The notes below the pieces were generated by a model, which ran no database searches, was not told the origin of the DNA, and saw only the letters and a list, made by a program, of their open reading frames with translations. Positions 7,907 to 17,128 of a stretch of 42,451 nt of DNA are shown here, piece after piece. Every line of letters begins with the position of its first letter. Within the stretch, counting starts at the first letter, position 1. The translations under genes and the position numbers were made by a program. The DNA is from Chitinivibrionales bacterium (GTDB taxonomy: Bacteria > Fibrobacterota > Chitinivibrionia > Chitinivibrionales > WJKA01): NCBI GenBank assembly GCA_014728215.1, contig WJLZ01000059.1:1-42451 (forward strand). Reading direction: 5' to 3'.

Positions 7907-8959
7907 TCAGGGGATGACCTTATCGATAATACCCCCACCGAGCATACAATTTCCATCATAAAAAACGATCGACTGACCGGGAGTGATCGCCTCCTGCGGC
8001 ATATCGAAAGTCACTGTCATATCTCCCTTGTGACCTGTCAGTTCACATGATGCAGCCTTATGAGCGTAGCGAATCTTTGCGGCAAGTTTGGGGGGAATCT
8101 TTTCGGTAAAGAGATTGAGGTCCCGTGCCACAAGTTTTCTTGCCCCAAGATCATCCTTTGATCCCACAATCACCGCATTTTTTTGCGGGTCGATTTTTAC
8201 TACGTAAAGCGGCGTTCCGGTTGCGATACCAAGCCCCTTGCGCTGTCCTACCGTATAGTTGCCGATACCCCGGTGTTTTCCCAGAACGGTCCCCCGGCAA
8301 TCGACAATATTCCCGGTAGTCTGCAGCATCCGGCCGGTTATTTCCCGGTAGCTTGTGCCGGTGACAAAACAGATATCCTGACTCTCTTCTTTGTCCGATA
8401 CCGGAAGCCCCTCATCCCGGGCCAGTGACCGTACCGTCGCTTTATCCAGTGAGGCAAGGGGAAAGAGTAACCGTGGAAGCGCCTCTTTTTTAACGGCATA
8501 GAGAAAATAGGTCTGGTCTTTGGTTGTATCCTGAGGGCGTGAGAGAACCAGGTCGCCATTATAATCACTCACCCCGGCGTAGTGGCCGGTGGAAAAATAA
8601 TCAAACCCCAAAGCCTGCGCCTTACGCAACAGTATGTCGAATTTCAAATACCGGTTACACCGCACACAGGGATTCGGAGTCCTCCCCGCAGCATACTCAT
8701 CAATAAAATTCTGTATGACATGCTTTTCAAGGGCCTCCGAAAAGTCCATCACGTAATGGGGGATATCGAGCATATCGCAAACCCGGCGAGCATCACTGAC
8801 CGCCTGGGGACCGCAGCATGACGGCGTCTCATCATCGCCCTGCTTAACTCCCAGACACATGGTAATGCCCGTAATGCTGTATCCCTCTTTTTTTAAAAGG
8901 GCCGCGGCAACCGACGAATCGACCCCGCCGCTCATGGCGACCATCACTTTTTTAGTCAC
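7907..8959 (-). CDS. mnmA: tRNA-specific 2-thiouridylase MnmA
   Basis: It puts sulfur on uridine 34 of Lys, Glu and Gln tRNAs using ATP and a sulfur relay. The protein has the PP-loop AMSGGVDSS, the NPCVRCN and SQDICFV segments holding the two catalytic Cys residues, GHYAG, TKDQTYFL and the C-terminal beta-barrel ending with GGGIID. I chose the GTG at 8959 because GGAGAG lies eight bases before it; an ATG six codons upstream (8977) has its purine stretch too close. Length is about 350 residues, normal for the family. It follows metY by 25 bases on the same strand, so co-transcription is likely. Confidence 0.94.
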   Translation of the reverse strand: MTKKVMVAMSGGVDSSVAAALLKKEGYSITGITMCLGVKQGDDETPSCCGPQAVSDARRVCDMLDIPHYVMDFSEALEKHVIQNFIDEYAAGRTPNPCVRCNRYLKFDILLRKAQALGFDYFSTGHYAGVSDYNGDLVLSRPQDTTKDQTYFLYAVKKEALPRLLFPLASLDKATVRSLARDEGLPVSDKEESQDICFVTGTSYREITGRMLQTTGNIVDCRGTVLGKHRGIGNYTVGQRKGLGIATGTPLYVVKIDPQKNAVIVGSKDDLGARKLVARDLNLFTEKIPPKLAAKIRYAHKAASCELTGHKGDMTVTFDMPQEAITPGQSIVFYDGNCMLGGGIIDKVIP

Positions 8960-8984
8960 TGATCCATCTCTCCACATCTTCCGT

Positions 8985-10280
8985 TTAACATGCTTTCGTC
9001 AACGCCTCATCCAGGGCTGCAATGATATCGTCGATATGCTCCAGCCCAATCGACAACCGTATCAGATCGGGAGCCAATCCGCTTGCCGCCTGCTGCTCTT
9101 CACTCAACTGTCCGTGAGAAGTACTTGCCGGGTGGAGTATCAGACTCTTTGCATCACCAACATTGGCAAGATGAGAAAAGAGTTCTATCGAATCGATACA
9201 CCGTACCGCGGCGTCATATCCCCCCTTGATTCCAAATACAACCATACCGCCGCAACCCCGGGGAAGATATTTCCGTGCCATGGCGTACGATGGATCATCA
9301 GGCAGTCCGGGATACCGCACCCACCCCACATTCGGGTGTCCTTTCAGGAACTCCGCAACGGTGAGGGCATTTTCACAGTGACGTTCCATCCTGAGTGGAA
9401 GCGTTTCGATCCCCTGAAGAAACATCCATGCATTATCCGGGGAAATGCACGCGCCAAGATTGCGCAACGGGACCAGCCGCATCCTGAGGATAAAGGCAAG
9501 TGGATTCAACTCTTCCCCAAGATCATGGGCATACCGGATCCCGTGATAACCGGGATCAGGTTCATTGTAAAGAGAATATTTCGGATCGGTCCAGTCAAAA
9601 TTGCCGGCATCAACGACAATGCCGCCGATTCCCGCACCATGCCCGCCAAGCCATTTGGTCAGCGAATGGACCACGATATTTGCACCGTAATCGATCGGTT
9701 TGAGAAGCGCGGGTGTGGAAAAGGTCGAATCCACGATCAGGGGCAGGTGATGTTTCTGTGCGATTTTCGCTATCATCTCGATGTCCGCAACACCGAGTAC
9801 CGGATTACCGATAGTCTCGAAATAGAGTGCCCTGGTCTTGTCGGTAATCGCCTTCTCGAATTCTTCCGGCTTGTCATGGGGTACAAATTTTGTGGTGATA
9901 TCAAACTGCGGAAGAATCGTATCGAACATGGTGTAGGTTCCACCATACAGGTTATTCGCCGAGACGATTTCATCACCCGCCTTACAGAGATTTATGATGG
10001 AATAAAATATCGCCGACGTTCCCGAAGCAAGGGCCAGACCGGCCACACCCCCCTCGAGGGCCGCAACACGCAACTCCAGAATATTCTGCGTGGGATTCAT
10101 CAGACGGGTATAGATATTGCCCAACTCTTTCAGGGCAAACAGATTTGCGGCATGTTCGGTATTCCTGAAAAGATAGGAGCTGGTCCGATAGATCGGCACT
10201 CCCCGGGAGAGAGTGGTCTGGTCGGGTTCCTGCCCGGCATGAAGTGCCAGGGTTTCCAAATGATACTTTTTCTCTGTCAT
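8985..10280 (-). CDS. metY: O-acetylhomoserine aminocarboxypropyltransferase (homocysteine synthase)
   Basis: PLP enzyme of the Cys/Met metabolism family that makes homocysteine from O-acetylhomoserine and sulfide. The 431-residue length fits MetY better than the roughly 390-residue MetB/MetC. Visible blocks are YTRLMNPTQ, ALASGTSAIFY, the ETIGNP loop, DSTFSTP and the PLP lysine in VVHSLTKWLGGHG (K209). GGGAAGT lies just before the ATG. A good sigma-70 promoter sits at 10400-10428, giving a leader of about 110 bases with two short hairpins. The gene is divergent from the reductase at 10529. A sulfhydrylase and the tRNA thiolase mnmA next to it both use reduced sulfur. Confidence 0.93.
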   Translation of the reverse strand: MTEKKYHLETLALHAGQEPDQTTLSRGVPIYRTSSYLFRNTEHAANLFALKELGNIYTRLMNPTQNILELRVAALEGGVAGLALASGTSAIFYSIINLCKAGDEIVSANNLYGGTYTMFDTILPQFDITTKFVPHDKPEEFEKAITDKTRALYFETIGNPVLGVADIEMIAKIAQKHHLPLIVDSTFSTPALLKPIDYGANIVVHSLTKWLGGHGAGIGGIVVDAGNFDWTDPKYSLYNEPDPGYHGIRYAHDLGEELNPLAFILRMRLVPLRNLGACISPDNAWMFLQGIETLPLRMERHCENALTVAEFLKGHPNVGWVRYPGLPDDPSYAMARKYLPRGCGGMVVFGIKGGYDAAVRCIDSIELFSHLANVGDAKSLILHPASTSHGQLSEEQQAASGLAPDLIRLSIGLEHIDDIIAALDEALTKAC

Positions 10281-10399
10281 ATATTACTTCCCTTTTCGAG
10301 TGATTGATAAATATAAATCGTCACCACCTGCGGTGCTTTTACCCACCTGGCTTTGAAAGCCATAGCGCATTGTTCACATAATTTATAAACATTGTAAAT

Positions 10400-10428
10400 A
10401 ATATAAGTCTTATAACATTCCGAGTCAA
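10400..10428 (-). promoter_or_regulatory. Candidate sigma-70 promoter of metY
   Basis: On the minus strand, TTGACT (10428-10423) and TATATT (10405-10400) are separated by 17 bases. This predicts a start near 10393 and a leader of about 110 bases before the metY ATG. Confidence 0.5.
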
Positions 10429-10528
10429 GGACCCGATTGCATACCTCCAAAGTCATTCCCCTCTCCAGGTCTCCACCTTTTATATTACTCTTTCACCGTC
10501 ACCCACCTGCCTGAAGGGAGCGCAGAAT

Positions 10529-11593
10529 ATGAGCAAGAACTGGTTACTTTACGGAGCAAACGGCTATTCGGGCAAACTTATTATCAATGAAGCACTTGAG
10601 CGGGGGCATCAGCCGATTCTTGCCGGACGATCCCAAGAGCGCATCGCATCCCTTGCGCAGCAATACAAACTCGAGCAGCGTATATTCGATACCGCTTCCG
10701 GCCCTGAAGCAATTGAGCCGGCCCTGGAGAATGTCTCTTTGGTCTGTAATGCCGCAGGCCCCTTTGTTCATACGGCCTTTCCCATTGTATCGGCCTGCCT
10801 GAAAACAAAGACCCATTATGTTGATATCACCGGTGAAATCCCGGTTTTTGAGCGGGTCCACTCCTACCACCACCGGGCAAAAAAGAGAGGTATCGCTTTT
10901 GTTTCAGGGGTCGGTTTTGATGTGGTTCCCACCGACTGTCTGGCAAAGTATACAGCCGACAAGCTTCCCGACGCCACCGAGCTGGAAATTGACTTTGAAG
11001 GCCTGGGCGGCGGTTTCAGCCGGGGAACACTCCTCACCATGCTCGAGCATATATCCCGTGGTATTCTGGTGCGCAAAAACCGCCATCTCATCAATAAAGG
11101 ACTTGCGGCCAGGGGTAAAACGGTCGAGTTTCCCGGCCATTCAGCCACGGTTTTTCCTATCACCTGGGGCGATCTCTCGACCGCCTATCACTCCACAGGA
11201 ATCCCGAATATCGAGATCTATGCAGCCCTGAAAGGCAAGCTCTTTTCGATGAACGCCTTTGTTCGCAAACTTGTTTTCATCTCGCTGAAAAACCGGTTTA
11301 TCCGTTCCCGGGTTATGAATTATGTTAAAAATCATGTCACCGGCCCCGGCGAGCGCGAGCGCAGGGAAGGACACTCCCATATTCGGGTGTGGGTCCGAAA
11401 CGAAAAGGGCGATTCGGAGGAAGCATGGTTGATCACCGTTGAAGGCTACCGGTTTACGGCCCTGGCCTCGGTCAGGTCGGTGGAGAAAGTGCTGGAAGGA
11501 TCCATTACCGGCGCACTCACCCCTTCCCAGGCCTTCGGCGCCGATTTTGTTCTGGAAATCCCCAACACCAAACGGTTTGATTCTCCAGGCTGA
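10529..11593 (+). CDS. Saccharopine dehydrogenase-like NAD(P)-binding reductase
   Basis: The 354-residue protein starts with a Rossmann fold (LLYGANGYSGKLIINEAL; AGRS at the dinucleotide-selecting position, which suggests NADPH) and continues with CNAAGPF, YVDITGE and SGVGFDVVPTD, the pattern of the trans-acting enoyl reductase/saccharopine dehydrogenase-like family. Members act on varied substrates, so the reaction cannot be named from sequence. GGGAG lies ten bases before the ATG. It stands alone, divergent from metY; an 18-bp A/T-rich palindrome about 75 bases after the stop (11666-11683) is too weak to call a terminator with confidence. Confidence 0.82.
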   Translation: MSKNWLLYGANGYSGKLIINEALERGHQPILAGRSQERIASLAQQYKLEQRIFDTASGPEAIEPALENVSLVCNAAGPFVHTAFPIVSACLKTKTHYVDITGEIPVFERVHSYHHRAKKRGIAFVSGVGFDVVPTDCLAKYTADKLPDATELEIDFEGLGGGFSRGTLLTMLEHISRGILVRKNRHLINKGLAARGKTVEFPGHSATVFPITWGDLSTAYHSTGIPNIEIYAALKGKLFSMNAFVRKLVFISLKNRFIRSRVMNYVKNHVTGPGERERREGHSHIRVWVRNEKGDSEEAWLITVEGYRFTALASVRSVEKVLEGSITGALTPSQAFGADFVLEIPNTKRFDSPG

Positions 11594-11853
11594 TCATATA
11601 CCCTGGTCGATCCGACGACTCCGGGCCCCATACCTCGTCGATCATGAGAATGATTGACTTCTTCCCAATTTTTCGAAAAATTGCTTTGTTAGCCCCCGTG
11701 CGATTAATTAGATTTGTATTAGGCAAAAGGAGATACATTTGTATGTCAACCAGTAAAATGGGCTGAGACATTTCGCCCTCCGGCATAGCGCTCTTTAATA
11801 TCTAAACATCGGCTGGAAGCGATTTTTCATGCTTTTTAGATGGGAACAAACCT

Positions 11854-14800
11854 GTGGCACAAAAAAAACGAAAAAACGGGCCGGCCGAAAACAAGAAAAA
11901 TGGAATTCACCCTCCTGATCCCGAAGAAACGGATCAGACCACCACTATACCGGAGCTTCATTCGGAAAGAGAAAAAAAAGCGCTGGATGATATCCTGGTT
12001 CTTCTTCACAAAACGTACCGTGTCGATTTTTCTCACTACCGTCATACGACAGTCCTCCGCCGCTTATCCCGGCGCATGTCGTTAGGAAAACAAGACACTG
12101 TTGCGGAATATTGCCAATTTCTTAAAAGCAATCATCGTGAAATCGAACTGCTCTACGAAGACCTCCTTCTCTCCTTTACCGAATTTTTCCGCGATTCCGG
12201 GGTTTTTGAGATCCTGAAGCAAAAAGTGTGTAAAGCTCTGGTAAAGGACCGTCCGGCCAAGTCGCCGATCAGGGTCTGGGTCCCCGGCTGCTCTACCGGT
12301 GAAGAGGTCTATTCCATCGCCATTTGTCTGTACGAATTTTTTGAAAAAAGCATAACCAGGCTCCCGGTACAGCTCTTCGGCACCGATCTTGTGGAACGGC
12401 ATATCAACAAAGCGCGGCAGGGCCTGTATCCGAAAAAAATAGCCGATCAGGTCTCACCCGAGCGGCTCGAGCGTTTCTTTGAAAAAACCGATCAGGGATA
12501 CAAAGTAGCCGGCTATATCCGGGAGATGTGCGTTTTTGCCGTCCAGGATATCACCAAAGATCCACCGTTCCCCCGAATCGATTTTATCAGTTGCCGTAAT
12601 GTGCTTATCTATTTCGACGCCGCGTTACAGGAAAAGGTCATACCACTCTTTCATTTTGCCCTGAATCCCGGCGGATTTCTGCTTTTGGGCTCATCCGAAA
12701 CAATGGAAAAACATTCCAACCTCTTTGGCCGGATAGACCATTCAATCAACCTCTATGTTAAACGCACCGCTGCCGCGCGGCCGGCGTACCGCTTCCATTT
12801 TCAGAGCACATCCGTCAAGTCCGGACCTACAGGTGAAATAATACCGTCTGCCCCCTTCGGGAATCCGAAAAATTCCGATATCGGAGAGCAGGTCGACCGA
12901 ATCCTTCTGGACGCCTACGGCCCCGCCGGTGTCCTGGTCGACAGCGCCTTTAATATACGCCAGTTTCGCGGGCATACCTCAAAATACCTGGAGCCAGCCC
13001 ACGGTGAAGCAAGCTTGAAACTCTCCAGAATGGCCCGTGAAGGACTGATGCCCGATATTTCCGTGGCAATTGAAGAAGCAAAAAAGAAAAAAAACCGGGT
13101 ACGCAAAGACGAGGTGCGTTTCAAATATAACGATAAATACTTCTATGTTGCCCTGTCGGTCCTGCCCCTGAACGACTCTTCAACCGGTGAACCGTGCTTT
13201 TTGGTCCTCTTTGAAGATCCCAAAACACCGCCTGAACCGGAGATCACTCTCCGGAACGGTACGGATGAACAGCGCGATGTAAACGATACCAAACGCCTGC
13301 ATCATGAACTCCGGAAAACAAAACATCATCTCCATTCGATCATCCAAGAAAAAGATGAGGTCAATCAGGAGCTGTGGGCGGCAAATGAAGAAGTGCTTTC
13401 AACCAACGAAGAACTCCAGAGTGTTAATGAAGAGATGGAAGCCGCCAAGGAAGAACTCGAATCGAGCAATGAAGAACTCATGGCACTCAACGAAGAACTC
13501 CAGATCAAAAACAGAGAACTTTTTGAGGGCGAAACCTTCCTTTCCAATGTCTTTGAGGCGATACAGAACGGTATCAGTATCCTCGACACCGAGCTGAACA
13601 TTATCCGGGTTAACGAATGGATGGAAAAGAACTATGCCCATGGGACTCCCCTTGCCGGGAAAAAGTGTTATGCGGTTTATCAGCAGCGAAGCACCCCCTG
13701 CCCCGACTGCCCTACGCTTGCCGCCATAGAATCGGGCAAACCCCGGAACGCAGAAGTCCCCTATCCATCGAAGAAAAACCCCGTGGGGTGGATGGGCCTG
13801 AGCGCCTTTCCTCTGAAAAATGCCGAGGGAACAGTAACCGGCGTCATCGAATATGTACGAGACATTACCGAACGGAAAAAAGCACAAACCGCCCTGTTTG
13901 AAAGCGAACGGCGGTATCGCGAACTCTTTGACAGCAGCAGAGACGGCTTTGTGGTAGTCGATCCCCGGGGGCGGTTTATCGACGCAAACCCGGCATTCTG
14001 CCGTATGCTGGGCTATACACTCGAAGAACTTGTGCGAAAAAATGATTTTTATGACATCACACCGGAAAAATGGCGCGCCTGGGAACAGCATGAGATATGG
14101 GAAAAACAGCTGCTCAAAGAAGGATACTCCGGGCTCTACGAAAAAGAATATATACGCAAAGACGGTACCACATTCCCGGTCGAACTTCAGGCTTATGCTT
14201 TTTTTGACAACCAGGGCAACCCCCGGTACATGTGGGGTATCGCAAGGGATATTACCGACCGGGAAAAGGGCCGGATTGCCATTCTGGAAAGTGAAGAAAA
14301 GCTGAGAAGTATCCTGGAATCATCACCCGACGCCATAACCGTAATGGACCTGAACCCCACAATTATCGATTGCAATCATGCGGCCCTCGACCTGCTCGGT
14401 TACGAAAAGAAGGAAGGAATCATTGGAAAAGACGCCATCTCGATCGTTGATGAAAATGATCTTGCCGCGGTCCGCAGCATGATGAATGAAATTTTGGAAA
14501 AAGGCCTGGTAAAAAACAGATACTACTCCGTACGCAGAAAAGACGGCGAAGTCTTTCCGGCAGAAGTTTCTGCAAGTGTTTTCAGGGACAGTACGGGAAA
14601 GGAGATCGGTTTTGTAATAATAGCAAAAGACACTACCGAGCGGAAAGCCATGGAAACACAACTCCGTCAATCAGAAAAAATGCAGGCGGTCGGCCAACTG
14701 GCAGGTGGTATTGCTCACGATTTTAACAATCAACTCTCAGGCATTCTCGGGTATGCCGAAATGCTTCGTGAAGAAGCGGCCAATAATTATCACTGCGCTC

Positions 14801-15819
14801 GGTATGCCGACAATATCATCTTAAGTGTAAAACGGGCCGCCGATCTCACCTCCCAGCTCCTGGCCTTCTCTCGCAAGGGGAAGTATATTAATACCGCGGT
14901 CGACATGCACCGGATAATATTCGAAGTTGTCAACCTTCTCAAACACAGTATCCATAAAAAAATCGAGGTTCATCAGGAGTTGAATGCAACCTCTCCAATA
15001 GTCATGGGCGATCCCACCCAGCTCCAGAACGCCGTACTCAATCTCGGTCTCAATGCCCGGGACGCCATGCCTGAAGGCGGTATCCTCACCTTTGCTACCG
15101 ATACCGTTACTCTGGATGAAACCTATTGTGATGCTCAGCCCTATGAGATCAAACCCGGAATATATATAACGATACGGGTTGTCGATACCGGAACCGGAAT
15201 GGATGAAAAGGTAAAAAACAGGATCTTCGAACCCTTTTATACAACAAAAGAACGGGGCAAAGGTACCGGGATGGGCCTTGCCGCGGTATTCGGAACGGTT
15301 AAAAGTCATAATGGTGCCATTACCGTGGAAAGTGAACCGAATCAGGGAAGTACCTTTTCAGTCTATTTACCTCCGGCCCCGGAAAAGAACGAAAAAATAT
15401 CTCAAAGCAGCATGGAAAATATCGCCACTTCCGGAAATGCTCATATTCTTCTTGTTGAAGACGAGGAATTAATCCGGGAGGTCACCGCAAAGATGCTGGA
15501 AAAATTAGGATACACCGTATCGGTGTGTACCAATGGTCTGGAGGCCGTTGAGTGGTACCGGAATAACCCGCAAAGCATCGACCTCGTTATCCTCGATGTC
15601 ATAATGCCGAAAATGGAGGGGCACGAAACCTTTGTAAAACTTCGTGAGATGAATCCCGATCTGCAGGTCCTTGTTTCATCCGGGTACAGCATGGAATCCG
15701 AAGCCCGGAAGATAATCGAACAAGGGGCAAAAGGATTTATTCAAAAGCCCTTTCGAAAAGGCGAACTTGCCGCAATAATTTCCGAAATACTCGAGAACAC
15801 CGGCGAAGGCAAACTATAA
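11854..15819 (+). CDS. CheR methyltransferase-PAS-histidine kinase-receiver hybrid
   Basis: A 1321-residue fusion. Order: CheR-type SAM methyltransferase (about 45-310; VPGCSTGEEVYS as SAM motif, ISCRNVLIYFD), a PAS-like stretch, a long Glu-rich coiled coil (about 480-560), three PAS domains (the first with CYAVYQQ...PCPDCP), HisKA with H955 in GGIAHDFNNQ, a HATPase domain with GTGMGLA, and a C-terminal receiver with D1248 in ILDVIMP. Related proteins normally begin with a CheB methylesterase; here CheB is absent and the protein starts with a charged tail. The start is GTG 11854 with only a weak GGGAA before it. No chemoreceptor or other chemotaxis gene is nearby, so the methylated target is unknown. 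The last six bases overlap a convergent small gene. Confidence 0.9.
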   Translation: MAQKKRKNGPAENKKNGIHPPDPEETDQTTTIPELHSEREKKALDDILVLLHKTYRVDFSHYRHTTVLRRLSRRMSLGKQDTVAEYCQFLKSNHREIELLYEDLLLSFTEFFRDSGVFEILKQKVCKALVKDRPAKSPIRVWVPGCSTGEEVYSIAICLYEFFEKSITRLPVQLFGTDLVERHINKARQGLYPKKIADQVSPERLERFFEKTDQGYKVAGYIREMCVFAVQDITKDPPFPRIDFISCRNVLIYFDAALQEKVIPLFHFALNPGGFLLLGSSETMEKHSNLFGRIDHSINLYVKRTAAARPAYRFHFQSTSVKSGPTGEIIPSAPFGNPKNSDIGEQVDRILLDAYGPAGVLVDSAFNIRQFRGHTSKYLEPAHGEASLKLSRMAREGLMPDISVAIEEAKKKKNRVRKDEVRFKYNDKYFYVALSVLPLNDSSTGEPCFLVLFEDPKTPPEPEITLRNGTDEQRDVNDTKRLHHELRKTKHHLHSIIQEKDEVNQELWAANEEVLSTNEELQSVNEEMEAAKEELESSNEELMALNEELQIKNRELFEGETFLSNVFEAIQNGISILDTELNIIRVNEWMEKNYAHGTPLAGKKCYAVYQQRSTPCPDCPTLAAIESGKPRNAEVPYPSKKNPVGWMGLSAFPLKNAEGTVTGVIEYVRDITERKKAQTALFESERRYRELFDSSRDGFVVVDPRGRFIDANPAFCRMLGYTLEELVRKNDFYDITPEKWRAWEQHEIWEKQLLKEGYSGLYEKEYIRKDGTTFPVELQAYAFFDNQGNPRYMWGIARDITDREKGRIAILESEEKLRSILESSPDAITVMDLNPTIIDCNHAALDLLGYEKKEGIIGKDAISIVDENDLAAVRSMMNEILEKGLVKNRYYSVRRKDGEVFPAEVSASVFRDSTGKEIGFVIIAKDTTERKAMETQLRQSEKMQAVGQLAGGIAHDFNNQLSGILGYAEMLREEAANNYHCARYADNIILSVKRAADLTSQLLAFSRKGKYINTAVDMHRIIFEVVNLLKHSIHKKIEVHQELNATSPIVMGDPTQLQNAVLNLGLNARDAMPEGGILTFATDTVTLDETYCDAQPYEIKPGIYITIRVVDTGTGMDEKVKNRIFEPFYTTKERGKGTGMGLAAVFGTVKSHNGAITVESEPNQGSTFSVYLPPAPEKNEKISQSSMENIATSGNAHILLVEDEELIREVTAKMLEKLGYTVSVCTNGLEAVEWYRNNPQSIDLVILDVIMPKMEGHETFVKLREMNPDLQVLVSSGYSMESEARKIIEQGAKGFIQKPFRKGELAAIISEILENTGEGKL

Positions 15820-16005
15820 TTTTTCCACCTTTGCAGTCTCGGCTTTGACTACGTGGGTACTATGGTCCGGGGTATTGAACCAAAAAACCAGTGAATCGCC
15901 TCTTGAGGTAAAACACTCCTCAAACCCTTTCTTCTCAGCGCAGGGAAATATCTTTTTGTATTTCTTTACTGCATGGCAAATCAGTTTTTTTCGATGCTTA
16001 TCCAT
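15814..16005 (-). CDS. Small conserved-looking protein, 63 residues
   Basis: A GGGGGGAG ribosome site seven bases before the ATG supports this short gene. The protein is basic at the start (MDKHRKKLICHAVKKYKK), has two Cys-containing stretches (FPCAEKKGFEECF) and a compact end (LVFWFNTPDHSTHVV). I have the impression of similar short proteins in other anaerobes but cannot name a family or function. Its stop overlaps the end of the convergent CheR-kinase gene by six bases. Confidence 0.65.
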   Translation of the reverse strand: MDKHRKKLICHAVKKYKKIFPCAEKKGFEECFTSRGDSLVFWFNTPDHSTHVVKAETAKVEKL

Positions 16006-16080
16006 TGATATCTCCCCCCTTTCGCCTCTCTATAAAGAGTACGACCGGGAAGGGAATAAAACCGGCAACCGGAGTTCCGA

Positions 16081-17106
16081 TTATTGATTTGGAATCTGTG
16101 CGGGAAGTGAACCGAATTGTGCATCCGGAGGAAATGAATAGGCCGAATCGGTAAAATGGATATCCGCCGATTGCATCAGGCCGTCAACATATTCCATAAG
16201 AAATTCATTTTTCTTTTTCACCTCAAGGAGCATGACAATCTGCTTTTTCACCTGATCGAGCGATTCGGGTGCAAGCGCCTTTTCATCGATCTTTTTCAGA
16301 ATATGATACCCCATACCGGTTTCAACAACCGGACTGATCTGTCCCGGCTTAAGGGAAGCAAGGGCCTCTTCGAATTCTTTTCTCAAATCACCGGTCTCAA
16401 ACCAGCCCATATCTCCGCCGTCCCGGGCCGCAGGCCCCTGAGAATATTTCCGCGCACACGCGGCAAAGTCTTCACCCGCTTTCAGTTTGGTCACAATCTC
16501 CTGAGCTTTCGATTTAAGCGCCGTCTCTGCCGATTCGGTGGTATCCTTGCCGGAAAGTATAACGATTTGAGAAACCTTCGTCTTTTTCCTTCCCTTAAAC
16601 TTATCTTTATTTTCTTCATAGAACTGCCTGCACTCTTCATCGGAAACCGGATCAATATTCTGAAACAGCTCACGCATCAGAGAATCGAGCATAATGCCGT
16701 AGGACACCTGGTCGTACAGATCTTTTTCGGTTTGTCCCCATTTGGCAAGTTCTTCTTCAAAAGTCTTTTGATCGTCAAACCCGCCTTTTATTGCCGCAAC
16801 ATTCTTCCTGAGTTCTGCAGTATCGATCGGGTAATTTTTCTTTTTTGCTTCGGCAAGCAGGAGTTTCTGCGATGCGATATGATGAGCCGCCTGCTTTTTC
16901 ATATTATCAGACGCCCCTTCGAAAATGCGGCCGGGAAAAAGGCGGTTCATATCATTCCGTAAAAATTCGCCCACCTGGTGGATCTCCTCTTTTTTAATCC
17001 ATTCCCCGTTGATCGAGAAAACACCTCTTTTAAGTTCGGAAGAATCCTTTTTCGAACATCCCACAATAAAAAGTAGAATACAAACAACCACTGCAGATTT
17101 TTTCAT
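16081..17106 (-). CDS. PpiC-type peptidyl-prolyl isomerase lipoprotein
   Basis: Periplasmic foldase of the SurA/PrsA kind. The 341-residue precursor has a lipoprotein signal with lipobox FIVGC (Cys17), an N-terminal SurA-like helical chaperone region (about 28-165) and one parvulin domain (about 170-275; TKVSQIVI, SQGPAARDGGDMGWF, GYHILK). AAGGA lies five bases before the ATG. It is followed on the same strand, upstream, by the HD-GYP regulator with a 22-base gap, so the two may be co-transcribed. Role: helping outer-membrane proteins fold, inferred from family. Confidence 0.9.
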   Translation of the reverse strand: MKKSAVVVCILLFIVGCSKKDSSELKRGVFSINGEWIKKEEIHQVGEFLRNDMNRLFPGRIFEGASDNMKKQAAHHIASQKLLLAEAKKKNYPIDTAELRKNVAAIKGGFDDQKTFEEELAKWGQTEKDLYDQVSYGIMLDSLMRELFQNIDPVSDEECRQFYEENKDKFKGRKKTKVSQIVILSGKDTTESAETALKSKAQEIVTKLKAGEDFAACARKYSQGPAARDGGDMGWFETGDLRKEFEEALASLKPGQISPVVETGMGYHILKKIDEKALAPESLDQVKKQIVMLLEVKKKNEFLMEYVDGLMQSADIHFTDSAYSFPPDAQFGSLPAQIPNQ

Positions 17107-17128
17107 AACTGTTCCTTATCGATTAATA

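Noticed and set aside
8859-10307. 482-codon open frame on the plus strand
   Set aside because: It is the antisense shadow of metY and mnmA, whose family motifs are unambiguous on the minus strand.
11666-11683. Terminator after the saccharopine-dehydrogenase-like gene
   Set aside because: CAATTTTT-CG-AAAAATTG is nearly all A/T and is followed by CTTTGTT rather than a T-run, so support is weak.
11743-11766. Seven-residue leader peptide before the CheR-kinase gene
   Set aside because: An AAGGAG site precedes it, but no attenuator hairpin or informative codon run follows.
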